A stretch of DNA of 64,000 bases from Pseudomonas sp. PA27(2017) (GCF_001945445.1 NZ_MSXW01000012.1:62001-126000); one strand, 5' to 3'. Shown: positions 1-9,639, counted from the first letter of the stretch. A program made the numbers and translations. The notes: generated by a model not told the origin, from the letters alone.

Positions 1-79
1 CGCTATCGGCCTGCAGCTCCGGGTCGCTGGCCAGGTAGAGTTCGCCGGTGAGCATCTTGTGTTTTTCACTGAGCGCCAT
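1..79 (-). CDS. maa: Sugar O-acetyltransferase, N-terminal fragment (runs off the window)
   Basis: Only the first 26 codons are inside the window. The visible N-terminus reads MALSEKHKMLTGELYLASDP, the usual opening of the maltose/galactoside acetyltransferase family (Mac domain followed by a left-handed hexapeptide repeat), which transfers acetyl from acetyl-CoA to sugars in the cytoplasm. An AGGAGG ribosome-binding site lies about ten bases before the ATG. It is the last gene of a leftward run after polB and the DUF4375 gene. The catalytic part is not visible, so the family call rests on the N-terminus alone. Confidence 0.75.
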   Translation of the reverse strand, partial: MALSEKHKMLTGELYLASDPELQADS

Positions 80-138
80 GGCGGGTCGCCTCCTCACGAA
101 TGTCCAGTAAAGAACACGGGACAGAGGTGAGGTTCCGG

Positions 139-804
139 CTAATCGGTCAAAGGTCGCTCGGCGTCGACAACCAGGAAATGATGCAGGGCCTGAACCGGCA
201 GGCTGCTGATCAGCGCCTCGAAACCTTCTTCCAACTCGTCGATACGCGCGTTCTCCGCTTCGCTGAGCCAGCTGCAGATGTCCCACAGCGCGATGTCCTC
301 GGGTTCGTCCTGCAGGCGGGCGAACACCGCATACAGATCACGCAATGCCTGGCAGGCAGCCGGCAGGCCGATCAGCGTCAACGCCTGCTGCGCCAGTTCG
401 AAGGTCGGCATGCCCCAGTTGGCGAAGAACTGCATCAGCCCACCGTTGTAGTAGTCGGCCTGCAGGCGCCACAGCGCCACCAGTTGCTGATCCCGACGAT
501 CGAGCGCCTGCAGATCCCAGCCGGCCTGGTCGAGGCGGCGCATGGACTGGTCCTGCAGCTCGTCCCAGACCAAATCGAGGCTGTCGCAGGCACCTGCCCC
601 CTGATGCCGCCAACTGGCGATGAAACCATCTTCAAGGCGTACGTCCTGCCGTTGTTCGGCTGATAGCCGGTCCAGGCGCAGGTAACCGTCGCTCGGAAGG
701 GAGAACTGCTGGCCGTTGCGCAGATGGATATGCGCGGCCTGGCTATCGACGGCGACGCGTTCGATCTGCAGGCAACCGAGTTCAGCGTGCAGGGGATGAC
801 TCAT
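139..804 (-). CDS. DUF4375 (DMP19-like) domain protein
   Basis: A 221-residue cytoplasmic protein without signal peptide or membrane segment. The central stretch with YYNGGLMQFFANWG followed by a run of helices is the signature of the DUF4375/DMP19-like family, whose biochemical role is not established. The start at 804 is preferred over an upstream in-frame ATG at 840 because a GGAG motif sits six bases before it. It lies 81 bases downstream of polB in the same direction and may be co-transcribed with it. The protein is acidic. No function is assigned. Confidence 0.7.
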   Translation of the reverse strand: MSHPLHAELGCLQIERVAVDSQAAHIHLRNGQQFSLPSDGYLRLDRLSAEQRQDVRLEDGFIASWRHQGAGACDSLDLVWDELQDQSMRRLDQAGWDLQALDRRDQQLVALWRLQADYYNGGLMQFFANWGMPTFELAQQALTLIGLPAACQALRDLYAVFARLQDEPEDIALWDICSWLSEAENARIDELEEGFEALISSLPVQALHHFLVVDAERPLTD

Positions 805-885
805 CGAGACTCCAACAGGGGAAGGAAGACGCACGACCATGCCAGAGCTCGACTGGCAGCGCCAGACGCCTGGACAGCGAAGCGC

Positions 886-3243
886 CTAGAACAGCTCGAG
901 CTGCCCGCCGATCAATGCGCCGAAGTCATCGTCCACGAACGGCAGGATGGCGTCGGCCACCGGCTGCAGCTGTTTGCTCAGGTAATGGCCGTAGTCGATG
1001 GGCGCTCGGCGCAGCTCCATGGGTTCCGGGCCGGCGACGCTGATCACGTAGCTGATCCAGCCGCCGCTCTGGTACTGGCGAGGGCGGCCCTGCTCGTCGT
1101 TGTGGGCGTCAGCCAGGCGCGCAGCGCGCACATGGGGCGGCACGTTGCGCTGGTAGTCGTCGAGGCGCCTGCGCAGGCGTTTACGGTACACCAGACGCTC
1201 CTCGAACTCGCCAGCCAGGGTGCGTTGCACGTAGTCGCGCACGTAGTCCTGGTAGGGCTGGCCCTTGAAGATGCGCAGATACAGCTCCTGCTGGAACTGT
1301 TGGGCCAGCGGCGACCAATCACTGCGCACGGTTTCCAGGCCCTTGAAGACCATGTCCTCGCGGCCATCGGCGCGGCGGATCAACCCGGCATAGCGCTTCT
1401 TGCTGCCCTCCTCCATGCCGCGGATGGTGGGCATCAGAAAGCGGCTGAAGTGGGTTTCGAACTGCAACTCCAGAGCGCTCTGCAAACCGAACTCGGCCGC
1501 CAGGTGCTCGCGCCACCAGGCGTTGACGCCCTGCACCAGGCTACGGCCGATACGCTCGGCGTCTGCCTCCGCATGAGCGCGGCGTAACCAGACGAAGGTG
1601 GAATCGGTGTCGCCGTAGATCACCGTGTGCCCTTCGGCTTCGATCAGCTCACGGGTACGGCGCATCACTTCGTGACCGCGCAGGGTGATGGACGACGCCA
1701 GGCGGGTATCGAAAAAACGGCAGCCGCTGGAGCCGAGCACGCCGTAGAAGGCGTTCATGATGATCTTCAGCGCCTGGGACAGCGGCGCGTTGCCGGCTCG
1801 CTTGGCCGCCTCGCGGCCCTGCCACACGCGCTCGACGATGGCCGGCAGGCAATGCCTGGTGCGCGAGAAACGCGCGCCACGAAAACCCGGAATAGAGTGT
1901 TCGTCGTCGGGCTGGCGCAGGCCTTCGATCAGCCCCACCGGGTCGATCAGAAAGGTGCGGATCAGCGACGGATACAGGCTCTTGTAGTCGAGCACCAGCA
2001 CCGACTCGTAAAGGCCCGGCCTAGAATCCATCACGAAACCGCCGGGGCTGGCCTCGGGCGGGCGCTCGCCCTGGTTCGGCGCGACGAAGCCCTGGCGGTG
2101 CATCAGCGGCATGTACAGGTGGCTGAACGCCGCCACCGAACCGCCGCTGCGATCCACCGGCAAACCGGTGACCGTGGCCCTTTCGAGCAGGAAGGTGAGC
2201 AGCTCGGTCTTGGCGAAGATGCGCGTGACCAGCTCGCAGTCCTTGAGGTTGTAGCGGGCCAGGGCCGGCTTGTCCTCGGCGAACATACGGTTGATCTCGT
2301 CCATGCGCTGGTACGGGTTGTCGATCGCCTTGCCCTCGCCGAGCAGTTGCTGGGCGACGCTTTCCAGGCTGAAGGACTGGAAGCTCCAGGTCGCCGAACG
2401 CAGCGCCTCGATGCCATCGATGATCAGCCGACCCGGCGCGCTGGCGAAGAAATGCTGCTTGGAACCGTGCTCGCGCCAGCTCAGCAATTCGCCGCCACGG
2501 CCCAGGCGCAACGGCACTTGCAGGCGCTGGGCATGTTCGTGCAGCACGCGCAGGTCGAACTGCACCACGTTCCAGCCGATGATGGCATCCGGATCAAAGC
2601 GCTCCAGCCAGCCGTTGAGCGCTTCCAGCAGCGCAGCGCGGCTATCCAGATAGTCGAGATCGAAATCGACTTCAGCGTGGCCATTCGGCGGCCCGAGCAT
2701 GTACACCTGGCGCTGGCCGCAGCCTTCCAGGGCGATGGAATACAGCTCGCCCCGGGCGGTGGTCTCGATATCCAGGGACACCAATTTGAGCTGCGGGCGG
2801 TAGTCCGGCGCGGGCTTGAGCTGGGCGTCGACCAGCACGCCGCCTGCCGTCTCGGTGCCACCGAACAGCACCGGTGCAGTGATGAAGCGCTCCATCAGGT
2901 AGCGCTCGGGCGGGCGGATATCGGCCTCATAAACGGCCACACCGCCCTGGCGCAGGGTCTGTTCCAGCTGGATCAACGGACGTTGCTGCCGGCAGTACAG
3001 GCCGAGCACCGGCCGTTGGTGGAAATCGCGCAGCTGCAACGGGCGCAGCTCGAATTGTTTGTCGCCAGCGATCAGCGCCTCGGCGCGGGCACGCTGCTCG
3101 GCGGGGATGAAGGCCACGGAGGTTTGCGGCGGCAGGCGCACCAGGCACGGGCCGGCGTCGGTCGACAGCCAGAATTCCACCTGGCTGCCGGCCGGCGTAT
3201 CGCGCCAGTGCCGGGTCAGGACGAAGCCCTGCCGTAGATCCAC
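886..3243 (-). CDS. polB: DNA polymerase II (family B)
   Basis: A 785-residue family B DNA polymerase, the length typical of bacterial Pol II, which acts in DNA repair and translesion synthesis. The proofreading exonuclease motifs are intact: DIET near residue 158, NVVQFD near 225 and YNLKD near 331. The polymerase motifs follow in order: DYKSLYPS near 419, the KIIMNAFYG helix near 493 and YGDTDS near 543, with both catalytic aspartates present. The start is GTG at 3243 behind a GAGGTGG stretch. In E. coli the gene is LexA-controlled; I did not find a convincing SOS box in the 101-base gap to the divergent methyltransferase gene. Confidence 0.97.
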   Translation of the reverse strand: MDLRQGFVLTRHWRDTPAGSQVEFWLSTDAGPCLVRLPPQTSVAFIPAEQRARAEALIAGDKQFELRPLQLRDFHQRPVLGLYCRQQRPLIQLEQTLRQGGVAVYEADIRPPERYLMERFITAPVLFGGTETAGGVLVDAQLKPAPDYRPQLKLVSLDIETTARGELYSIALEGCGQRQVYMLGPPNGHAEVDFDLDYLDSRAALLEALNGWLERFDPDAIIGWNVVQFDLRVLHEHAQRLQVPLRLGRGGELLSWREHGSKQHFFASAPGRLIIDGIEALRSATWSFQSFSLESVAQQLLGEGKAIDNPYQRMDEINRMFAEDKPALARYNLKDCELVTRIFAKTELLTFLLERATVTGLPVDRSGGSVAAFSHLYMPLMHRQGFVAPNQGERPPEASPGGFVMDSRPGLYESVLVLDYKSLYPSLIRTFLIDPVGLIEGLRQPDDEHSIPGFRGARFSRTRHCLPAIVERVWQGREAAKRAGNAPLSQALKIIMNAFYGVLGSSGCRFFDTRLASSITLRGHEVMRRTRELIEAEGHTVIYGDTDSTFVWLRRAHAEADAERIGRSLVQGVNAWWREHLAAEFGLQSALELQFETHFSRFLMPTIRGMEEGSKKRYAGLIRRADGREDMVFKGLETVRSDWSPLAQQFQQELYLRIFKGQPYQDYVRDYVQRTLAGEFEERLVYRKRLRRRLDDYQRNVPPHVRAARLADAHNDEQGRPRQYQSGGWISYVISVAGPEPMELRRAPIDYGHYLSKQLQPVADAILPFVDDDFGALIGGQLELF

Positions 3244-3344
3244 CCTGCCACCTCGAATGCTGTTCAGGGTGCGATGGTAACCCGGCCGCGCAACGGCTGC
3301 AGAATGGGGTTAAATGGCCGCCAGGTTTTGTACGGAGGCTCGAC

Positions 3345-3980
3345 ATGCCCCTCGATCATCAACAGCTGCAACAGATCACCACCCTCACGCTGGCCCATTA
3401 TCAGGCCGGCGCCGAAGAATTTCGCGAGGGCACCCGCGACCACGACGTCAGCCAGAACATCGAGGCGCTGCTGCGTCATGTGCGCGGCAGCACGCCTCTG
3501 AGCCTCCTCGATTTCGGCTGTGGACCGGGTCGGGATCTGCGCGCCTTCAAGGCCCTGGGCCATCAACCTGTCGGCCTCGACGGCTGCGCTGAGTTCGTCG
3601 CCATGGCCCGTGCCGATAGCGGCTGCGAGGTGTGGCAGCAGGACTTTCTGGCCCTGGATCTGCCGGCCGAGCGCTTCGACGGCATTTTCGCCAATGCCGT
3701 GCTGTTCCATATTCCAAGCCAGGAGCTACCGCGCGTACTAGGCGAACTGCGCAGCAGCCTGAAGCCCGGCGGCGTGCTGTTCAGCTCCAACCCGCGCGGT
3801 GACAACCAGGAAGGCTGGAGTGGCGATCGCTACGGCGCCTGGCACGACCTGGCCAGCTGGCGCCGCCTGCTCGACGCCGCCGGTTTCGACGAACTGGAAC
3901 ATTACTACCGGCCCACCGGCCTGCCGCGGGAGCAGCAACCGTGGCTGGCGAGTGTTTGGCGCAAGCGGGAGATGGTTTGA
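3345..3980 (+). CDS. Class I SAM-dependent methyltransferase
   Basis: A 211-residue Rossmann-fold methyltransferase. The SAM-binding motif I, LLDFGCGPGRDL, is at residues 54-65, followed by an acidic loop ending in GLDGC and the FDGIFANAVLFHIP segment typical of UbiE/Tam-like enzymes. A GGAGG ribosome-binding site precedes the ATG. It is transcribed divergently from polB and stands alone. The substrate cannot be told from the sequence; small molecules such as trans-aconitate or thiol compounds are possible for this subgroup. Confidence 0.85.
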   Translation: MPLDHQQLQQITTLTLAHYQAGAEEFREGTRDHDVSQNIEALLRHVRGSTPLSLLDFGCGPGRDLRAFKALGHQPVGLDGCAEFVAMARADSGCEVWQQDFLALDLPAERFDGIFANAVLFHIPSQELPRVLGELRSSLKPGGVLFSSNPRGDNQEGWSGDRYGAWHDLASWRRLLDAAGFDELEHYYRPTGLPREQQPWLASVWRKREMV

Positions 3981-3990
3981 TTCGACGGGC

Positions 3991-4034
3991 GATGGTTCTG
4001 GCCATCCGGAGCCCCCACGTGAGAACGAACCATC
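3991..4034. terminator. Inverted repeat between convergent genes
   Basis: GATGGTTC at 3991-3998 is matched by GAACCATC at 4027-4034 with a 28-base loop, just after the methyltransferase stop and before the 3' end of kup. There is no clear T-run, so it may be a weak bidirectional terminator or a chance repeat. Confidence 0.3.
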
Positions 4035-4105
4035 CGCACGATTTTCGCGCGCGTGGCGCCGCGCCCACAAAAGCCTGCTGCCAACCGCTCCTACCTTGAA
4101 ACGTC

Positions 4106-5980
4106 CTAAATCTCCACCTGCGTCCCCAACTCGATCACCCGATTCACCGGCAGGCGGAAGAAACCCAGCGAGCTACCGGCGTTCTTCTGCAGCACGGCGA
4201 ACAGGCGCTCGCGCCACATGGCCATGCCGATGCGCTCGGAGGGGATCACCGTTTCCCGGCTGAGGAAATAGGTGGTCTGCATCGGCGGGCAGTCGATGCC
4301 CTTTTCGCTCAGTTGGGCCAGGGCCCGGGGAATGTCCGGTGCCTCGAGGAAGCCGAAGCGCAGGCGCACGCGGTAGAAGCCCTGGTCATAGGCCTCCAGA
4401 TCGAAGCGTTCGGCCAGCGGCACCCGCGGGCGATCCTCGTAAAGCACGGTGAGCAGCATCACCCGCTCGTGCAGCACCTGGTTGTGCAGCAGATTGTGCA
4501 ACAGCGCGTGGGGCACCACCTCGACCCGACTGGTCAGGAACACTGCCGTACCGGTCACCCGATGGGGCGGCTGCAGGGCGATGCTGGCGATGAAGTCACG
4601 CAGCACCAGGGAGTGTTCGTCGAGACGCTCGAGCACCAGTTGGCGACCGCGCTTCCAGGTTGTCATCAGGCCGAACAGCAGCAGGCCGACGACCATCGGC
4701 ACCGCGCCGCCGCCGATGATCTTCGGCACGTTGGCGGCGAAGAAGATGCCGTCGACCAGCAGGAACACCGCCAGCAGCGGCACGGCCAGCACCTTCGGCC
4801 AGCGCCACAGCAGCAGGATCACCGACGACACCAGCAGCGTGGTGCACAGCATGGTGCCGGTCACCGCCACGCCGTAGGCGCCAGCCAGGCCGCTGGACGA
4901 CTGGAAGCCGAGCACCAGCAGCACCACACCGACCAACAGCATGCTGTTGATCAACGGAATGTAGATCTGCCCCTGCTCGGCGCTGGAGGTGTGCAGGATC
5001 TGCATACGCGGCACGTAGCCGAGCTGGATGGCCTGGCGAGTCACCGAGAAGGCGCCGGTGATCACCGCCTGGGAGGCGATGATGGTGGCCAGCGTCGACA
5101 GGCCGATCAGCGGAATAAGCGCCCAGCCCGGCGCCAGCAGATAAAACGGGTTGCGCACCGCCTCGGGGTCGCCGAGCAGCAGCGCACCCTGGCCGAAGTA
5201 GTTGAGGATCAGGCACGGGAACGCCAGGAACAGCCAGGCATGCACGATAGGCTTGCGGCCAAAATGGCCGAGGTCGGCGTACAGGGCTTCCGCGCCAGTG
5301 ATGGTCAGCACCACGGCGCCCATCACCGTCAGGCCGAGCAACGGGTTGGCGATGAAGAACTGCAGCGCCCAGTAGGGGTTGAGCGATAGCAACACTTCCG
5401 GGCGCTGCACGATGCCATGCACGCCCAGGGCGCCGAGCACCAGAAACCACACCACCATCACCGGGCCGAACAGGTAACCGATGCGCGCGGTGCCATGGCG
5501 CTGCAGCAGGAACAGCGGAATCAGGATCAACAGCGCCAGCGGCACCACCCAATGGTCGATGCCGTCGACCACCAGGCCGACGCCTTCGACCGCGGAAAGC
5601 ACCGAGACCGCCGGCGTGAGCATGCTGTCGCCGTAGAATAGCGCGGCGCCGAACAGGCCGAGCATGATCAGCACGGTGCGCAGCCGCGGATAATCGGCGG
5701 CCGCCCGTTGCGCCAGGGCGGTGAGCGCCATGATGCCGCCCTCGCCGCCGTTGTCGGCGCGCAGGATGAACATCACGTACTTGACCGTGACCACCAGTGT
5801 CAGCGACCAGAAAATCAGCGACAGGATGCCCAGCACGCTGGCCTGGGACAGGCCGACGCCGTAATGCGGCGAGAAGATTTCCTTGAGGCTGTACAGCGGG
5901 CTGGTACCGATGTCGCCATAGACGATGCCGACGGCGCCGACCAACAGGGCGAAGGGCGAGGTACGGGAAGGGGTGCTCAC
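4106..5980 (-). CDS. kup: Potassium transporter Kup (TrkD)
   Basis: A 624-residue low-affinity K+ uptake permease of the KUP/HAK/KT family in the inner membrane. The N-terminal [17 protein letters not shown] motif is present (here [13 protein letters not shown], residues 18-30), followed by about twelve hydrophobic segments and a C-terminal soluble domain of roughly 170 residues. The start is GTG at 5980 with only a weak ribosome-binding site. The gene is divergent from a KdpD-like/KdpE-like two-component operon across a 169-base region holding repeated TTTACG hexamers, which suggests that the pair controls kup. Confidence 0.96.
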   Translation of the reverse strand: MSTPSRTSPFALLVGAVGIVYGDIGTSPLYSLKEIFSPHYGVGLSQASVLGILSLIFWSLTLVVTVKYVMFILRADNGGEGGIMALTALAQRAAADYPRLRTVLIMLGLFGAALFYGDSMLTPAVSVLSAVEGVGLVVDGIDHWVVPLALLILIPLFLLQRHGTARIGYLFGPVMVVWFLVLGALGVHGIVQRPEVLLSLNPYWALQFFIANPLLGLTVMGAVVLTITGAEALYADLGHFGRKPIVHAWLFLAFPCLILNYFGQGALLLGDPEAVRNPFYLLAPGWALIPLIGLSTLATIIASQAVITGAFSVTRQAIQLGYVPRMQILHTSSAEQGQIYIPLINSMLLVGVVLLVLGFQSSSGLAGAYGVAVTGTMLCTTLLVSSVILLLWRWPKVLAVPLLAVFLLVDGIFFAANVPKIIGGGAVPMVVGLLLFGLMTTWKRGRQLVLERLDEHSLVLRDFIASIALQPPHRVTGTAVFLTSRVEVVPHALLHNLLHNQVLHERVMLLTVLYEDRPRVPLAERFDLEAYDQGFYRVRLRFGFLEAPDIPRALAQLSEKGIDCPPMQTTYFLSRETVIPSERIGMAMWRERLFAVLQKNAGSSLGFFRLPVNRVIELGTQVEI

Positions 5981-6029
5981 GTTGCAGGGTATCCGTGATG
6001 AACTCGATTACCCTTAGGTATACGCCGGC

Positions 6030-6098
6030 TTTACGCGCGCAGCAGCTTGATGCCGCGCAGTTTTACGGCTTTTTTACGCGCAGGCGCGCTTCTTTACG
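6030..6098. promoter_or_regulatory. Cluster of four TTTACG hexamers in the kup / kdpD-like intergenic region
   Basis: TTTACG occurs in direct orientation at 6030-6035, 6062-6067, 6073-6078 and 6093-6098. The middle two start exactly 11 bases apart, one helical turn, the spacing at which OmpR/PhoB-family regulators such as KdpE bind direct-repeat half sites. The cluster lies between the two divergent genes. That the KdpE-like protein encoded nearby binds here is inference. Confidence 0.5.
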
Positions 6099-6149
6099 CC
6101 AACCTTGCACGACGCCATGATCTGCCCACGCCCCGCACCGGAATTGCGC

Positions 6150-7676
6150 ATGACCACCGCCGCCGATCGCCCTGCACGCCGCACGCCAGCCCCGCCACGC
6201 GATTACCTGCTCGCTGCCCTCGCTGCCGGGCTCGGCTGCCTGTTGGCGCTGGCCGTCTCGCGCTGGCTGGACTTGCCGAACATCTCCCTGGTGTTTCTCG
6301 CCGTGGTACTGGTGGTAGCGGTGCGCAGCAGTGTCGGCCCGGCCCTGCTGTGCGCCCTACTGTCGTTCGTCGCCTACGGGTTCTGCTTTCTGCCACCGAC
6401 CTGGTCGGTGGTGGTGCACCGCGAGCAGGACGTGCTGACCCTGCTGTTCTTCCTGCTCATCGCCCTGCTCACCGGCAACCTCGCCGCGCGCCAGCGCCAG
6501 CAATTCCGAGACCTGCAGGTGGCCCAGCGGCAGACCGAAAGCCTGTTGGGCTTCGCCGGCAGGCTGTCCAGCGCCCAGGACCAGCGCGACCTGCTGGCCG
6601 CCATGCTCAGCCAGCTGGACCTGCCGGCCGAGCGCCTGTGCCTGCTCAGCCGCGACGCCCAGGGCAACTGGTACCAGGCCGACGGCAGCCGGCTGGCGCT
6701 TAGCGAGCTGGAGCGCATCAGCGCCGAACACGCCTGGCAGAGCCGTCATCCGCGTGGTTACGACAGCCACAGCCTGACCCATCCGCACTGGTGGTGGTGG
6801 CCATTGATGGACAACGATCAGCCACTGGCGCTGCTGGGTATGCGCACCGCCCAAGGCGACCCGCCAGCGGGTGAGCAGCGCCAACTGATCGACGTGCTGT
6901 TGCCGCTGCTGGCCCACGCCCTGGCCCGTGTGCAACTGGTCGAGACGCTCGGCCATACGCGCCTGCAACATGAAACCGAGCGCCTGCGCAGCGCCCTGCT
7001 CGCTTCGGTGTCCCACGACCTGCGCACGCCGCTGACAGCCATGCGCGGCAATATCGAAACCCTGCAGTTGTTCATCGACAGCCTGGACGCAGCGACCCGC
7101 GACGACCTGCTGCAAAGCACCGCCAGCGAAGCCTCGCGCCTGGACCGTTACATCCAGAACCTGCTGGACATGACCCGCCTGGGCCACGGCGGCCTGCACC
7201 TGGAGCGCGACTGGGTAGCCGCCAGCGACCTGCTCGCTGCCGCTCTGCAGCGCCTGCAACCGGTGCTGCAGCACCTGCAGGTGCGTATGGATGTACCCGC
7301 CGACCTGCCGCTGCTGTGGGTGCAGGGCGCACTGATCGAACAGGCGCTGGTCAACGTGCTGGACAATGCCGCGCGCTTCTCGCCGCCCGGCGGCGTCATC
7401 GACATCCGCCTGAGCCACGACGGCGAGACGTTCAGCTTCGCCATCGCCGACCAGGGGCCGGGGATTCCCGCCGACGAACAGGCGCAGATCTTCGACCTTT
7501 TCTACACCGCAGCCCGAGGCGATCGCGGCGGTCAGGGCACCGGCCTCGGCCTGGCGATCTGCCTGGGCATGCTCAACGCCCACGGCGGCACGGCGCGGGT
7601 CGAATCGATGCCCGGCCAGGGCACCACCCTGATCCTGCAACTGCCCCTGCAAGCCCCTGACGAGAACCCGGCATGA
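6150..7676 (+). CDS. KdpD-like sensor histidine kinase lacking the N-terminal KdpD/USP region
   Basis: A 508-residue membrane histidine kinase that matches only the C-terminal part of KdpD. It has four closely spaced hydrophobic segments in about residues 18-110 (DUF4118), a GAF-like linker, a HisKA domain with SVSHDLRTPL (His near residue 289), and a HATPase domain with NVLDNAARFSP, DQGPGIP and GTGLGLAI. The roughly 370-residue N-terminal KdpD nucleotide-binding and USP-like region is absent. The ATG at 6150 is chosen; in-frame ATG at 6117 and TTG at 6105 are alternatives. The stop overlaps the response-regulator start by four bases (ATGA). No kdpFABC genes are nearby; kup is the divergent neighbour. 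Confidence 0.88.
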   Translation: MTTAADRPARRTPAPPRDYLLAALAAGLGCLLALAVSRWLDLPNISLVFLAVVLVVAVRSSVGPALLCALLSFVAYGFCFLPPTWSVVVHREQDVLTLLFFLLIALLTGNLAARQRQQFRDLQVAQRQTESLLGFAGRLSSAQDQRDLLAAMLSQLDLPAERLCLLSRDAQGNWYQADGSRLALSELERISAEHAWQSRHPRGYDSHSLTHPHWWWWPLMDNDQPLALLGMRTAQGDPPAGEQRQLIDVLLPLLAHALARVQLVETLGHTRLQHETERLRSALLASVSHDLRTPLTAMRGNIETLQLFIDSLDAATRDDLLQSTASEASRLDRYIQNLLDMTRLGHGGLHLERDWVAASDLLAAALQRLQPVLQHLQVRMDVPADLPLLWVQGALIEQALVNVLDNAARFSPPGGVIDIRLSHDGETFSFAIADQGPGIPADEQAQIFDLFYTAARGDRGGQGTGLGLAICLGMLNAHGGTARVESMPGQGTTLILQLPLQAPDENPA

Positions 7677-8356
7677 CTGAAGCGCGCATCCTCCTGGTCG
7701 ACGACGAAGCGGCGATCCGCAAGTTCCTGCGCATCGGCCTGCAGGCCCAGGGCTACCAGGTACTGGAGGCCGACTGCGGCGAGGCGGCCCTGCGCCTGGC
7801 GGCCCTGGAACAACCCGACCTGGTGGTGCTCGACCTCGGCCTGCCCGACCTGGACGGCCAGGAGGTACTGACCCGCCTGCGCGAATGGTCCGCCGTGCCG
7901 GTGCTGGTGCTGTCGGTGCGCGCCGGCGAGAAGGACAAGGTGCAGGCCCTGGACAACGGCGCCAACGACTACGTCAGCAAGCCCTTTGGCGTGCAGGAGT
8001 TTCTCGCCCGGGTGCGCGCACTGCTGCGCAGCCGGCCAGCGGGCGAAAAGCCCGCCGCGGCGCTCGCCAGCGGCCCGCTGCGGGTCGACTTCGCCTTTCG
8101 CCGCGTGACCCTGGATGACCAGGAAATCAGCCTGACGCGCAAGGAATACGCGGTACTCGAAGCCCTCGCCCGTCATCCCGGCATGGTCGTTACCCAGCAG
8201 CAACTGCTGCGCGACATCTGGGGCCCGACCCACATCGAGCACAGCCACTACCTGCGTATCGTCATCGCTCATCTGCGCCAGAAGCTCGGTGATGACCCGG
8301 CGGCGCCGCGGCTGATCATTACCGAAGCAGGTGTCGGCTACCGGCTGATCGCCTGA
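7673..8356 (+). CDS. KdpE-like response regulator (OmpR/PhoB family)
   Basis: A 227-residue regulator with an N-terminal receiver domain (acidic pair DD near residue 10, phospho-acceptor Asp54 in VVLDLGLPD, Lys in YVSKPF) and a C-terminal winged-helix DNA-binding domain ending in the usual GVGYRL motif. Closest by pattern to KdpE, the K+/osmotic response regulator. It is translationally coupled to the upstream sensor kinase through an ATGA overlap. Together they probably sense K+ or turgor and control kup, given the gene order and the hexamer repeats upstream. Confidence 0.9.
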   Translation: MTEARILLVDDEAAIRKFLRIGLQAQGYQVLEADCGEAALRLAALEQPDLVVLDLGLPDLDGQEVLTRLREWSAVPVLVLSVRAGEKDKVQALDNGANDYVSKPFGVQEFLARVRALLRSRPAGEKPAAALASGPLRVDFAFRRVTLDDQEISLTRKEYAVLEALARHPGMVVTQQQLLRDIWGPTHIEHSHYLRIVIAHLRQKLGDDPAAPRLIITEAGVGYRLIA

Positions 8357-8359
8357 GCG

Positions 8360-8594
8360 CCTGTTCATGATCTTTCAGCCCAGATTCGTCGATTTTGGTA
8401 GCTGAGTGGCGGGAGCGGTCGTTATCCGATCCATTGTGGGAGCCGCGACCTCGCGGCGAATCGCTCAGCCACCGCCGAAATAGGCAGTCAGGCTGCAATC
8501 GTTTCGCCCCGAGGTCGGGGCTCCCACAGGTTGGTTTGATTGTCTGCTTCTGCCTTGCAGTTGCCGCTTCATGCGCATAGAGATCGTGAACAGG
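8360..8594. repeat. Repeat copy A with terminal inverted repeats, left of betI
   Basis: CCTGTTCATGATCT at 8360-8373 is the reverse complement, with one mismatch, of AGATCGTGAACAGG at 8581-8594. The inner flanks 8375-8420 and 8546-8602 are closely matched by 9281-9326 and 9420-9476 on the other side of betI. The middle (8421-8545) is unrelated to the middle of the other copy and holds a REP pair. No coding sequence of its own; it fills the 314-base gap between the KdpE-like gene and betI. Confidence 0.7.
8435..8528. repeat. REP-type inverted pair
   Basis: TGTGGGAGCCGCGACCTCGC (from 8435) and its imperfect reverse complement GAGGTCGGGGCTCCCACA (ending 8528) form the head-to-head arrangement of Pseudomonas REP sequences. 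It sits inside repeat copy A. Such elements can act as transcript-end hairpins or sites of gyrase or IHF interaction. Confidence 0.7.
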
Positions 8595-8670
8595 CTCTGA
8601 GAAACCTGAGCACGCCGACAACTCCACGCGCTCTGTTAGACTCGGGAAACACCCCTCGCCGGAGAACACG

Positions 8671-9261
8671 ATGCCCAAGGTCGGAATGCAGCCGATCCGC
8701 CGCTCCCAGCTGATTGCGGCAACCCTGGAAGCCGTCGACCAGGTTGGCATGAGCGATGCCAGCATCGCCTACATCGCGCGGATTGCCGGCGTATCGAACG
8801 GCATCATCAGCCATTATTTCCAAGACAAAAATGGCCTGCTCGAGGCGACCATGCGTCACCTCATGCAGGCGTTGCGCGAGGCGGTACATGCACGTTATCG
8901 GCTGCTGCGCGAAGACACCCCACGGGCACGCCTGCGCGCCATCATCGACGGCAACTTCGACGAAACCCAGGTCAGCGGCCCGGCGATGAAGACCTGGCTG
9001 GCGTTCTGGGCCAGCAGCATGCACCAGCCGGCCCTACGCCGCCTGCAGCGGGTCAACGACCAGCGACTGTATTCCAACCTGTGCGGCCAGTTCAGCCGCG
9101 CCCTGCCGCAAGCACAAGCCCGCGCCGCTGCCCGCGGCCTCGCAGCGCTGATCGACGGCCTGTGGCTGCGCGGCGCACTGACCGGCGAGAACTTCGACAC
9201 CCGCCAGGCCGCGCAGATCGCCTACGACTATCTGGATTTGCAGCTCGCCAAGGCGCAATGA
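8671..9261 (+). CDS. betI: Choline-responsive TetR-family repressor BetI
   Basis: A 196-residue TetR-family regulator with an N-terminal helix-turn-helix ([20 protein letters not shown], residues 30-49) and a C-terminal ligand-binding domain ending in [12 protein letters not shown]. These are characteristic of BetI, which represses choline oxidation genes until choline binds. The start ATG follows a GGAGA ribosome-binding site. Unlike the usual tight betI-betB-betA arrangement, 518 bases separate it from betB. I see no BetI-type palindrome upstream of betI itself; the only clear one is in front of betB. Confidence 0.94.
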   Translation: MPKVGMQPIRRSQLIAATLEAVDQVGMSDASIAYIARIAGVSNGIISHYFQDKNGLLEATMRHLMQALREAVHARYRLLREDTPRARLRAIIDGNFDETQVSGPAMKTWLAFWASSMHQPALRRLQRVNDQRLYSNLCGQFSRALPQAQARAAARGLAALIDGLWLRGALTGENFDTRQAAQIAYDYLDLQLAKAQ

Positions 9262-9280
9262 GCCCTACCGTCTCCAAGTT

Positions 9281-9476
9281 CCAGCCCAGGCTCGCCGATT
9301 CCGGCAGCTAAGTGGCGGGAGCGGCCTTTTGTAGGGTGGACGACGCTTCACCCGTCCACCGCTCTGCGATCGCAATGGTGGATCGAAAGAGCGTCATCCA
9401 CCCTACCTAGCGAGTGGCCGCTTCTGCCTTGTAGTGGCCGCTTCACTCCCATAAAGATCGTGAACAGGGTCTAAGA
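9281..9476. repeat. Repeat copy B, right of betI
   Basis: The second copy of the repeat at 8360-8594, in the same orientation. Left flank 9281-9326 and right flank 9420-9476 match copy A at most positions, including the AGATCGTGAACAGG end at 9454-9467 region. The outer left inverted repeat is degraded here. Between the flanks lies a different palindromic insert (9331-9406). Confidence 0.65.
9331..9406. repeat. GTAGGGTGGA palindromic element
   Basis: GTAGGGTGGACGACGC at 9331-9346 pairs with GCGTCATCCACCCTAC at 9391-9406 (one mismatch), giving terminal inverted repeats of a 76-bp element with no coding capacity. GTAGGGTGGA-type short palindromes are common between Pseudomonas genes. Confidence 0.65.
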
Positions 9477-9508
9477 CTCCCTGCAGGCCTACGGACTGGA
9501 TGCGTATG

Positions 9509-9553
9509 TGGGAGCGGGCCATGCCCGCGAATCGCAGGCATGGCCCGCTCCCA
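9509..9553. repeat. REP-type palindrome
   Basis: TGGGAGCGGGCCATGCC from 9509 is repeated in inverted orientation as GGCATGGCCCGCTCCCA ending near 9553, around a short CGCGAATCGCA loop. It is a single REP hairpin between repeat copy B and the BetI operator. Confidence 0.75.
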
Positions 9554-9639
9554 TCGAGATCGTTCGTCGAGAGCCTCCGCAAAAAACCTGAAACCCAGCA
9601 TCTATGCCGCATCTGGCACGGTTTCGGTCGTCCCCAGGA

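Noticed and set aside
1627..3237. Long plus-strand open frame opposite polB
   Set aside because: It is antisense to a polymerase with all motifs intact. Its His/Gln/Ala/Arg-rich composition is the usual artefact of GC-rich codon bias.
8319..8765. 148-codon minus-strand frame across the left repeat of betI
   Set aside because: It runs through inverted repeats, the end of the KdpE-like gene and the start of betI, and has no motif.
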